DNA from: Paramarasmius palmivorus
Taxonomy: Eukaryota; Basidiomycota; Agaricomycetes; Agaricales; Marasmiaceae
Direction of reading: 5' to 3'
NCBI GenBank assembly: GCA_037176845.1
Contig: JAYKXP010000005.1
Location: forward strand, 62,001 to 126,000
Length of the DNA: 64,000 nucleotides
Shown here: positions 55,911 through 64,000 of the stretch, piece after piece
Layout of the letters: each line of letters opens with the position of its first letter
How positions within the stretch are numbered: position 1 is the stretch's first letter
The notes under the pieces: model-generated
Seen by the model: the letters and a program-made list of their open reading frames with translations, nothing else
Database searches by the model: none
Told to the model about the DNA's origin: nothing
Made by a program: the position numbers and the translations under genes

Positions 55911-56469
55911 TCACCGCCGAAACCACCAGACAACGATGAAAAACCAAAATACGATGATGAGAAACACGATATACCATAGCCATCGACAACCCTGTCGTTC
56001 AGCCATATTGTTCATACGCCTAAATGTTCCGGAGAGTATACCAGACGTTTCCGCAAATGCATCGTTCTGCATGCAAGTATTAGAATGAATGAAGTTTCAA
56101 GGCTTGTTCGCGACGCACCATTTGACTGAGCTGCACAGCAGAATCTCTTACTTCATTCCCGATCCCTATACTCAACTACGATGGTCATTCGACCGGAACA
56201 GAAGACCAGCGCCAGGCGTGAACTCACATCCTTCAATAACTTGACTTTTGCACCGAGACCTTCTAATGCTTCGTCATTTTGGCTTTCTAGATCTTCTGCA
56301 AAACGATGGCCACTTGGTTCGTAGGGCGAAGAACGTCCAGAGGCTGGTGGGGTTACTCCGAGCAAGGAAGAACGATCGCGAAGTGTAGGTGCTGTGCGCA
56401 AGCTGGTAGTTGCGGAATATGTTAGCTCATTGGTGCATGAAAAACCATTGATCCTTACCGCGTAGACAT
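55911..56469 (-). CDS. BET1: ER-Golgi Qc-SNARE Bet1
   Basis: Exons (complement) 56469-56459 (11 nt), 56402-56228, 56175-56119, 56066-55911; 132 aa. The SNARE motif runs ALEGLGAKVKLLKD, LSIGIGNEVRDSAVQLSQM, NDAFAETSGILSG and ends in a C-terminal anchor (WYIVFLIIVFWFFIVVWWF). The Q of LSQM is in place for the zero layer. The start exon codes MSTR; a read-through frame without this exon exists upstream but lacks the usual short N-terminus. Bet1 works with Sed5, Bos1 and Sec22 in COPII vesicle fusion. Confidence 0.88.
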
Positions 56470-56918
56470 AACAGATGAATAGAAAATAAAAGTGCTCTAG
56501 GCGTAACCTAACCAAGAACTCATAAACCGTAACGGAGTGGTTGAGAGAAGAGTATGGGGTGAACCACGTGGCGTCGACGTATGTTCTATATTATCACAGC
56601 GATTGGCAGTTCCAGGCAGTTCCTCGCTCAACATCTACAGTCAAATATTTCGGCACTAACAATACAAATGGGCTGAAGCTAGGGAGCTAAAATAGAATAC
56701 ACCTGGATCTACAGATGTAAGAAACGAATCCGAATAAGTGTCAATTTGATCAAAACAAAAGAGGCCCGAAAAAAGCGAACTTGCGGCGAAGATTATGCGG
56801 TGAGATAGAATGCAAAAAACGGGATTGTAGGTATGGATGTAAACGGTCCGTGAATCGCTATGTGCAAAGCCCCAGCCCAACTATCAGTACAGGTGTTTGA
56901 GTCGTAAATTAATCGCAT
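56470..56918. other. Intergenic
   Basis: Upstream of BET1 and downstream of the UPF0658-type gene. No gene seen. Confidence 0.4.
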
Positions 56919-58569
56919 CTAGTCAATGCTCATGCGATTAGGATTCGCACTTGCAGGACCGTTGAGAGGCCGCGAAGCAAACCGTTGGTGAGTTTGGTCT
57001 TTCCTTTTCACTGCAAGCATGTCAAAAATAGCACGGCCGTGAACGGAGAGGCGGACTTACGTGCGTTCTTGAGTCCACAGCCGAATTTACGCATCACCAT
57101 TACTGAGAAGACGAATGTCGCGAACAGTAAGATGATGGCAATGACCGCTAAAGGGGTGAATTAGAACAGCATAGCGGAAACGATAGAGTGAACAACTCAC
57201 AGAAGACGGTTAACGTTCTCCATATCAGTTGGAATTCTGGTTCGTCCTTGTACATCAAGACTTTGACAAGCTTCATCACTGTCAGTTACCGATCAGTCCG
57301 AATAGAAGGATAGACAAACCTTGTATACAAAATAGACCATCGCGCTGACACAGCCAGACATGAAAGTGGCCATCATCCACTTGTTCTCGTGTCGGGCGGC
57401 CAGGTGTCCCTCTACCAGCAACACCAACGACAGCGGGAGTGCAGCGCAAGTGACATAGTATTCCCAATCTTCTTTATTGAGGACTAGCCAGATGAATTGC
57501 ACCGAAAAGCCCGCCCAGAAAAAGACGTCGAACTTGATGAGACATTCGTAGATTTGGTAGTTGGCGTACATCTTTTTTATCCTCCTGTCCGCTCCTAGGA
57601 ACTTGTAAACTTTCCATCCAAACTCGTCGTAGATCTTCCAGCCTAGAGCTATGTAGGCTAGTTCTGCGACGCTGATGACGATGGGGATGATCGTTGTTAA
57701 GACGTTAACCGGTATGCTTGTTATGATCCCTGTCTCTTGTGAGCTGGAATTGACGATTTCTCGAATTTCCGATATTTGTATGATGGCATAGACAAGGAAA
57801 AGAGCGTTGAACATTCTGAAGTGGAATATTATGTTAGGACGGAGTAAGAGTGGGATACTGGAGAACGACGCACGTTAGGAAGATGAATTGAAGCGTGTTC
57901 CGTGCATAGACGGCATCAACCGCCATTATGAGCTGGAAAACGCTAGAGGGAGATGAATTGTCAGCCAATAGCAAGCGCAGCAGAGAAGGAGGACGACGCA
58001 CTGAGCTAATGCGAATATACTGAGATATACTGGCATTCTGTGAGTCGTGGCATCCTCTTTCCCTTCCGTCTCTGCTTGGATCCGTATAAGTAGCTCTGCT
58101 TCTATAGCAAGATCCACCGTTGTTTCGAGGAGAACTGTCAGAACGAAGAGTCGACATGCCATCGATTCTGGTAGTATCTGTTCGAGGCCCTGTCAGAGAT
58201 AAGTTCTCGCACTGACTGCTAGAACAGTACCTTTTGCCAGAACGGTCTATTATCCACATCTTTCAGCTGACCTTTTGGAGGATAAGCTATTGCGCCTAGA
58301 TCGGGAGTGCTGTCTTCTGAATTTTTGGAATAAAAGTGCGTTTTGTTGGCAAGGGGGTAAGAGGGACCTCTACGGTGTTCCGGCGGTGACATGCTGGGCG
58401 AAGTATTTACTGCATATGTTTGATGACCTGAATGCGCCGCGTATGGTTGACTGTACTCGTCAATGAGATCGTCAAAGGGAGGTTTTGTGTCTTCCTGATT
58501 GTACGGGTCGTGTGGGTAGTTTGGTCTGGTTGTATTTGAAGGATTGTAGGGGTATGCCTGGGACGACAT
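56919..58569 (-). CDS. UPF0658-type Golgi membrane protein
   Basis: Exons (complement) 58569-58231, 58189-58002, 57942-57874, 57815-57320, 57270-57201, 57147-57061, 57010-56919; 446 aa. A Pro/Tyr/Ser-rich cytosolic head of about 110 residues is followed by roughly seven to nine membrane spans (RLFVLTVLLETTVDLAI, MPVYLSIFALA, MFNALFLVYAIIQI, VLTTIIPIVISVAELAYIAL, FDVFFWAGFSVQFIWLVL, WMMATFMSGCVSAMVYFVY, VIAIILLFATFVFSVMVM). KIYDEFGWKVYKFLGADRRI between spans is a strongly conserved-looking loop. The layout fits fission yeast SPAC1952.10c-like proteins placed in the Golgi; no biochemical function is known to me. Confidence 0.72.
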
Positions 58570-59104
58570 ATTGGTGTAAAGACCGAAGACGTGGTATCGA
58601 CCTGCGAAATGAGAGTAGAAAAGAGAGAGCACTGCTGAGTGAGCTGGCTACAAGTTGGTGGTGGTTCGAAGTAACCTGTTGTTGCCACCGGCGACCGAGG
58701 CTGCGCCGGCGTTAGGGCTAGGGCTTGGGATCTCCGTGGCTGGGCTCTCGTTGCTGTCTCTTATTTGTTATATCTTGCCGTCACCGTCACTCAAACTTCC
58801 AAGGCAACTGTCTGCAACTGTTCTGCTGACTTTCCTCTCTTCTTTCTCAGTATATAACACGCTTTTTAGATTACTATTTGAAATCCCCACAGGAAACCGA
58901 ACCCGAACCCGAGTGGTAGGCCGGTGGTAGCTACTCTTAAGCTTTAGGTGCTCCATCACCCCATGAAAATCTAGCAACAAATTAAAATGCTGGCAACCTG
59001 ATATCCTTTATCATCTCAACTGAGAGATGATATGCCATTCATGGATGCTTGTCTCTTGGCGCACCGCTGTTGTCGTCAGGATCCGAATACCCCAGCTAAA
59101 GCTT
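58570..59104. other. Intergenic
   Basis: Between the UPF0658-type start and the PTH2 stop, both on the - strand. No gene seen. TTAGGGCTAGGG near 58714 is a single chance match to telomere-like sequence. Confidence 0.4.
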
Positions 59105-60123
59105 TTACAGGAGACGAAGTGTACCAGTGATCCGATTCACTAGTCGAACGGGCCCTGAAACAGACAGTTACAGTTAGCTGTTGAGCGTGCTCATCGGACC
59201 CCTTCATCGTACCTAGTATTCCCAATACTGTCCGTGATCCTGCCGCAATCTGCGTTCGTCCCCTGGAACCAGAACATGAGTGCAACTGCCAAGCGCGCGC
59301 ATTCGGGACCTACGCGTCTTGGATTGAGCGGGCACACAGGTTCAAACTCTGGGCCTGGGCTTGTAAAGTTAACAATTCTTCTTCATTTGAGCACCGTAGT
59401 GCAATCTTCGTCTGCCTGGCCTTGGCGTTATTCAAAGTTGCGGCGGAGCTAGAGGGAGTGACACGTACCCTGACTTTTCCCAACGCCTTAGTAGCTGCAA
59501 TGTCCATTAGCCTCAACGCTGTCGACGTGAACCCCATTTCCGCACCGTGACGTTTGAAGCCAGAAGACTTTTATAACACGCCAATGTGGCATGCCTTTCC
59601 AATAATCAGTCATATGCGAAAGGCACCGCTGCAACGTAGCTCACGAGCACCTAGGTACATACGTTCAGGAAGCACGGAGCATGAGGCTTAACATCTTTTG
59701 ACTCACTGTGCAGCAATCTTTCCCGTCGACATTCCCAAATCGGACCGCACAACTAGCACCTGAGCTAGTTTTAGCACCAGGATCATCACAGAACGCTGTG
59801 TCCTACCAGCTTGCATTCATCTTCAGGAAGAAGCTCAACTGAGGAGAGGTCCTGATCGCCTTGCACGCTTGAAGTTTCACTTTCTGCATCGGATGATTCC
59901 TCTTCCTCTTTAGATATTTCTCCCGTCGGTTTTGGTATACGTGAAACTTGATCCCGAGGTTTTGAAGTACTGACACCGGCGAAATATCCTACCGATAATG
60001 CCACGGCAACAACGGCGGCATAAAAGGGAGCTGAAGCTGGAGAAAAAGAAATCAGATAGGTTCAAAAACAAAACATACACGTGTAAAAATGTGCTAGAGT
60101 CACTGACCTTGCTCAAAACGCAT
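59105..60123 (-). CDS. PTH2: Peptidyl-tRNA hydrolase 2 (paralogue B, canonical)
   Basis: Exons (complement) 60123-60108, 60036-59807, 59759-59707, 59650-59645 (6 nt), 59594-59546, 59494-59469, 59415-59314, 59262-59213, 59154-59105; 193 aa. An N-terminal anchor (APFYAAVVAVALSVGYFAG) and an acidic linker precede the PTH2 domain: VLVVRSDLGMSTGKIAAQCSHATLAC (read in two parts), RRWEKSGQTKIALRC, SLNLCARSIQDAGRTQIAAG, SRTVLGILGP, VNRITGTLRLL. The conserved Lys, His, Asp and Thr are all present. The 6-nt exon GTGCTC supplies the Cys-Ser of QCSHAT; without it the motif breaks. PTH2 recycles peptidyl-tRNA; the yeast enzyme is on the mitochondrial outer membrane. Confidence 0.88.
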
Positions 60124-60728
60124 TGCAGAGGCCTTTTGCCGTGTTGTCACAGAACGAGTTGAAGGAGGAAAACACGCGCTGACAAAGCTAGGTGCCACTC
60201 TTCCAGCATTCACCACCACATCAGCGGGTTTCCCTGCTGCTCCCTGCTGTCACCCATATACTTACAGCAGTGTGACTGCAACCGCAACAGTATACGGGTA
60301 AAGTGACACGCCGCAATCTGACCGTTCAAAGACGTCAAATCGATATGATAAGAGGGGGTTTAAGGACTGGCAACTTGGAGGTTCTTATCATGTAAAAAAG
60401 CGGAAATTGCTAGTGGTTAATGCGTAGATACTTTGGTAAATACACTGGAAGAGGATATGCGGAACGCCGACGCTGAATGTTCGGTGCGATACCGATGGAT
60501 GAGAGGGCAACAACGTCATTTTTTCCGTTTGGGAATAAATATTAATTCGGGTGCTCCCCTATGCAGCGGCGCCGTTGTTACCGCACCGGTCTGGCTCGTT
60601 CCTATATATTCGACTCACTCAGCAGAACAGCCCTCTCTCACCTTACTGCAGCTGACCTGCGATTCTTTGTACTCACTTCTTCCACTTGTCTTTCTTACTC
60701 TCATCTCTCATCCAGAATCATAGCAACC
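60124..60728. promoter_or_regulatory. Divergent promoter region, PTH2 / Yippee
   Basis: No gene seen. AATAAATATTAATT-type AT-rich sequence near 60533-60548 and a TATATATT at 60604 are possible core-promoter sequence for the Yippee gene. Confidence 0.35.
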
Positions 60729-61225
60729 ATGGGCATGAGTTATCGCAGATATCTTGCAGGTGAACGGATCTATGGCTGCTCGACCTGCAAAACCCATCTG
60801 GCCACCATTCACTCCATGATTTCCAGAGTAAGAATCGCAATATCTTTCTCCCTTTTCGTGCTCAATAACTCCACATCCATAGGCTTTCAACGGTCAGCAT
60901 GGCAGGGCTTATCTCTTTGACGTTGTGTAAGTGGCCATCGTCGTCCGCGGCCTTTGTTTCCACTCAATGGTTTCTGTCTCTAGTGTCAACGTTCTAGAAG
61001 GAGAGCCAAATGACCGAGCGATGACTACTGGAAATCATACCGTTCGTGATATATACTGCTGCAAGTGTGGTACCACCTTGGGCTGGAAATATGTATGTCA
61101 TCTGGAATCACAAGGCATTCACTCTTCTGACTAAATACCTGCAGGATCGTGCTTACGAAGAGGCACAAAAGTACAAAGAAGGCAAATACATTCTCGAACG
61201 AAATCTACTCGTCGACGTTCAGTGA
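60729..61225 (+). CDS. Yippee-family zinc-binding protein (Moh1/YPEL)
   Basis: Exons 60729-60827, 60883-60926, 60984-61092, 61145-61225; 110 aa, the family length. It has both CxxC pairs ([12 protein letters not shown] and [14 protein letters not shown]) plus [24 protein letters not shown] and the C-terminal [18 protein letters not shown]. Yippee proteins form a single zinc-bound beta domain; human YPEL5 and yeast Moh1 associate with the GID/CTLH ubiquitin ligase. A start three codons later (Met-Ser-Tyr) is possible. Confidence 0.92.
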
Positions 61226-62470
61226 TCCTTCCAGCACCAGCGCCAGCGCCGGCACCGGCACAGCACATAGGTTCTATACCCATTGCTTTCACTTCACTCA
61301 CTCACCATGACGCTTGAGTCGTCATAGACGAAGGCTACCATAACACTCTTCGGCAATCCGTTTAATGTGTATTCTAGGTTAATCATCGTCTCCCGGAGCA
61401 TCTGCGGGGCTACAACCTCTATTTCCGGGACAGCGTGTTTCCGAAGGGAGTTGCAAAGCCATGGAAACTCATCAACCGTTGCGGCGTTTACAGAGGTGTC
61501 CGCACAAAGTAGACTTTCCGTGGTGATCCCCCTCGCTATTCCGTCATCGGTCCCCATTCGCTTCCTGCATGTGCATTCTCCTCCCCATACTTTGGTTCCC
61601 CAGAACTTCTCCATTATCTGCGACAAGTTCATGTGCATGCGACTCGAGGTCTTTCCCATACCTCGAGTTCCTATCGTTATCGCCAATTTCCTATCGCCAT
61701 ACGACTTCTCAACCCCTTACCAATCCTACATCCCATTTCAGTACCCCCAAGTTCCTAAAGCCGTATCATCCGTATCATCTCTGTACCTCCTTCAGTGTTG
61801 TGTGTAGGAGCGCCACTTTTACTCCTGCAGCACACGATTTCTTTACAATTATCTTCACTTGTACATTTCTTGTAACTCGACCTGTACGTACTTACAAATC
61901 CAAGTTTGAAATGCCAGATCATTGCTGAAAAGATTGCAACTATCTGCAGCTCCGCGGAACGTGCTATCGCGAATAACTTGTGCCATTTTCCGACGCCTCA
62001 TCCACTTGCACTAGCAGGCGCCGCCCTTGGCAGATTCGGAGTTGAAGCAGTGAATGTCAAACAACCCTCCGAGTCCGATGTCGTCCGTTGGGGACGGTGT
62101 AACACCTCACGTCAAACATGTAAGCGCGCCTACCATCCGAGGCGGTAAGCGCTGGTTAATCAAGGTTTCGGCAGACATTGCCCCATAAAAGGCAGTTCAC
62201 GTGGTCGGCGGGGCACGACACTCACGATGCAACTTTGGGGATAGCTTTGGGGATAATTTCTATTGGGGGAGATATAAAAGTAACTTGAACTCTTACCCCA
62301 ATACCCAGTGCTTTGGTTTCTTTTCTTTCTCTCCCATATCTCTCTCATCTTCAGTGGCTTCAAGCCTTTATTCAATAACATCGTTCTGCTGCATAAAAAA
62401 TGTGTATGTTCTTTCCATTCTCTTTCACAACTTTGATGCAAACTGATATTTGCTCTCAGCTTCATTGACC
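61226..62470. other. 1.2-kb region with only a weak ORF
   Basis: An open frame on the - strand (61686-61294, 130 codons: VDEFPWLCNSLRKH, VMVAFVYDDSSVMV) overlaps one on the + strand; neither has a recognised motif. Directly before the next gene are two copies of TTTGGGGATA (about 62233 and 62245) and TATAAAA at 62273-62279, so the right end is promoter-like. Confidence 0.4.
62273..62279 (+). promoter_or_regulatory. TATA box
   Basis: TATAAAA preceded by two TTTGGGGATA repeats; upstream of the small gene at 62471, with room for a CT-rich 5' UTR and probably a leader intron. Confidence 0.4.
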
Positions 62471-62722
62471 ATGTCGCGCCCCACCATCTCTTCTCCTTTG
62501 GCAGACTCTGCCAAGGGCGCTGCAGCAAAGAAAATGCTTCCCAAGCGAAACTCCTCCTTCCCATCCTCACAGGCATTGCGACCGTTCCCAACCGTGTCAG
62601 CAGCCTTTCGACCACAGAACCAACCTGGGAAGAAACCAATGAAGATCATTGAACCACCTGCCAACCATCGAAGTACCTTTGTCCTCGACCTTAGCCAGGC
62701 GGAGTTTAGTCGTCAGGACTGA
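62471..62722 (+). CDS. Small basic, disordered protein
   Basis: 83 aa from ATG 62471, after a CAG-type acceptor at about 62459 that suggests an intron in the 5' UTR (the exon may start MSRPTISSPLADSAKG). Ser/Pro/Lys-rich throughout (AAAKKMLPKRNSSFPSSQ, NQPGKKPMKIIEPP), ending with a more hydrophobic STFVLDLSQAEF. No family recognised. Support comes from the TATA box, the pyrimidine-rich leader and the clean frame. Confidence 0.4.
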   Translation: MSRPTISSPLADSAKGAAAKKMLPKRNSSFPSSQALRPFPTVSAAFRPQNQPGKKPMKIIEPPANHRSTFVLDLSQAEFSRQD

Positions 62723-64000
62723 GCTCGTCGTCATCGCAGTCGTTTCATTTGGGCGAACTAGGGGAGATTGGACGCTGTGCGCGGGTGTGCCTGTTCGGTA
62801 GACCGCTTGCACGGCTGTTGGTTGCCGTGGCTGCTTTCGGGATGAAAGATGTATCGAAATCACTGTATCATTTCCTTACCTTTACTATCCATCCGTCGGT
62901 GCTGTTGTTCATTTATTGCTGTCACATGCAGATGTGGTACCCTTCTTGGAATCGTGTACTTTTTGTTATGTGGTAACTTTCGCGATATTTGCATTACCTA
63001 GAGGTTTTTTTGATACGTTTTTTTTCCTCCTCGCTGTCGAAAGCCAATGTACAATATAGTGATTTGCATACGCAATTTCCGTGGTCTTCCGAACTCGTGT
63101 CGGGTTGAGGGTTCAACTTGGAAGCGCGACGAGAGGTAAGTTGATAAGCGCGTTCCCTGGTCTCGGAGCTCTGCGGACTTGTAGTACAAGAAGACTGCCA
63201 TGGGGGTGAGTATGGGAAGGACACGAAAGAGTGCAAACCGTGACCGCGGAAGATGTACCAAGCGTATGGTGAAGCCACCGGAATAGCGTCGCTTTGTCGC
63301 GTCCCGGATCTATTGAGGGCGCTTAAACACGAAGCCCCACCGGACAGCGATATCGTTTCACGGACTTGGTCGAGCTCGTTTCACATTGTTTTGGATACGC
63401 ATGTGGGAGGATCTAGAGAGGCTAGAAAGTGGCAGGTTGTCATAAATAGAACCTCGATTTACTCTGTCAAATGTATCAGACGTGCAGGGGTGCTGAAAAC
63501 ACAGCTCGGTGATGTTGATGAACGGGTATAACTGAGCTAGACCACGAAGAGGATGGGCCTGGTCAACAGTGTCCTATGCAATGGGGCGTCAGCCGCAAAT
63601 ATATGTGTGTGTGTGAAGTACTCGTATCTTCCGAAGCTAGCCCAGCTTGTAAACGTGGAATCTACGTGTGGCCTGGGATTCCGAGCGCGTCTTCCCGTGT
63701 CCGTGAGGAAACTGGGGAAGGAGGAATCAATGTTCCGGGGTTTTCGGTACCGTAGTCCAGTCGTGCCTGCCCCAAACGAACTTGTCAGCAGCAGCAGATA
63801 AGTACTGTACCTAGGGCCATCTTCCGCTCAGCAAAGAGTAGATCAAGTTTTGACTTGTTTCCGACAGACGCCCACCGACCGCCCACCCGCTTTGGGATTG
63901 TTCGCAATACTGCTGCGCAGAGCACCGAACAGATTGAATGGGCCACCGTGGACACGGAAATAAGGCTGTGCCCGAACCTTCGTACTTGGCCCTGGGGTGG
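62723..64000. other. Right end of window, no firm gene
   Basis: A - strand frame at 63261-62998 (87 codons) starts MVHLPRSRFALFRVLPILTP and has one possible membrane segment (LPILTPMAVFLYY); it could be a small mitochondrial-type protein but overlaps a second open frame of equal length. After 63285 I see only short frames on both strands. Confidence 0.35.

Noticed and set aside
58714..58732. Telomere-like TTAGGG
   Set aside because: A single TTAGGG followed by CTAGGG, not an array, in ordinary intergenic DNA.
61240..61262. GC-rich CAGCGCCGGCACCGGCAC tract as a regulatory repeat
   Set aside because: Short imperfect microsatellite in the Yippee 3' UTR; nothing more to support.
1..64000. tRNA genes, CRISPR arrays, intact transposons
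   Set aside because: None seen on either strand; CRISPR is not expected in a fungal nuclear genome.

Overview
This window looks like nuclear DNA of a filamentous basidiomycete, most likely an Agaricomycete. Genes are dense and intron-rich: I modelled about 160 introns, mostly 47-60 bp. The gene set is fungal (URB2, UTP4, SGF11, ULP1, HAS1, TIM10, VMA5, POM33/TMEM33-type, Ctr copper transporter, BIM1/X325-type copper proteins), and gene pairs share very short divergent promoters. I saw no tRNA, rRNA or CRISPR array and no intact transposon. All models come from reading splice sites and reading-frame continuity by eye; family names rest on recognised motifs, not on a search.

Layout. 1-4.2 kb: 3' end of a BET bromodomain protein, a G-patch/C2H2 protein, an unknown protein, frataxin. 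4.3-11.3 kb: a metal and sulfur neighbourhood with a mitochondrial rhodanese, a Ctr copper transporter, two BIM1/X325-like GPI-anchored copper proteins, a small unknown protein and a mercaptopyruvate sulfurtransferase. 11.4-28.9 kb: housekeeping genes (VMA5, a multi-KH RNA-binding protein, URB2, threonine aldolase, a small zinc-binding protein, TIM10, UTP4, an Mpv17/Sym1 protein). 29-38.4 kb: a more accessory stretch with an unknown protein, a GH76-like membrane glycosidase, a third BIM1-like gene in a roughly 1.1 kb dispersed duplication, small inverted-repeat elements, a small secreted Gly/Asn-rich protein and a PTH2 paralogue with altered active-site residues. 38.5-49.2 kb: HAS1, POM33-type, a small membrane protein, a CBS/PB1 protein, an alpha/beta hydrolase and SGF11. 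49.2-53.4 kb: gene-poor, with only weak candidates. 53.4-62.7 kb: ULP1, BET1, a UPF0658-type membrane protein, a canonical PTH2, a Yippee protein and a small basic protein. The last 1.3 kb holds nothing I can support well.

How the genes fit together. The clearest functional unit is CTR plus two BIM1-like genes, all on the + strand within 3.2 kb. In Cryptococcus, Bim1 works with Ctr1 in copper uptake, so this looks like a copper-acquisition cluster. A copy of the second BIM1-like gene lies 28 kb away and codes for Asn where the mature N-terminal copper-binding His should be. Together these give a copper cluster plus a recently duplicated, probably copper-brace-deficient derivative. A parallel case is the PTH2 pair: one intact copy and one in-frame copy without the conserved catalytic residues, both keeping a 6-nt micro-exon. 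Five introns in this window are best explained as GC-AG introns.
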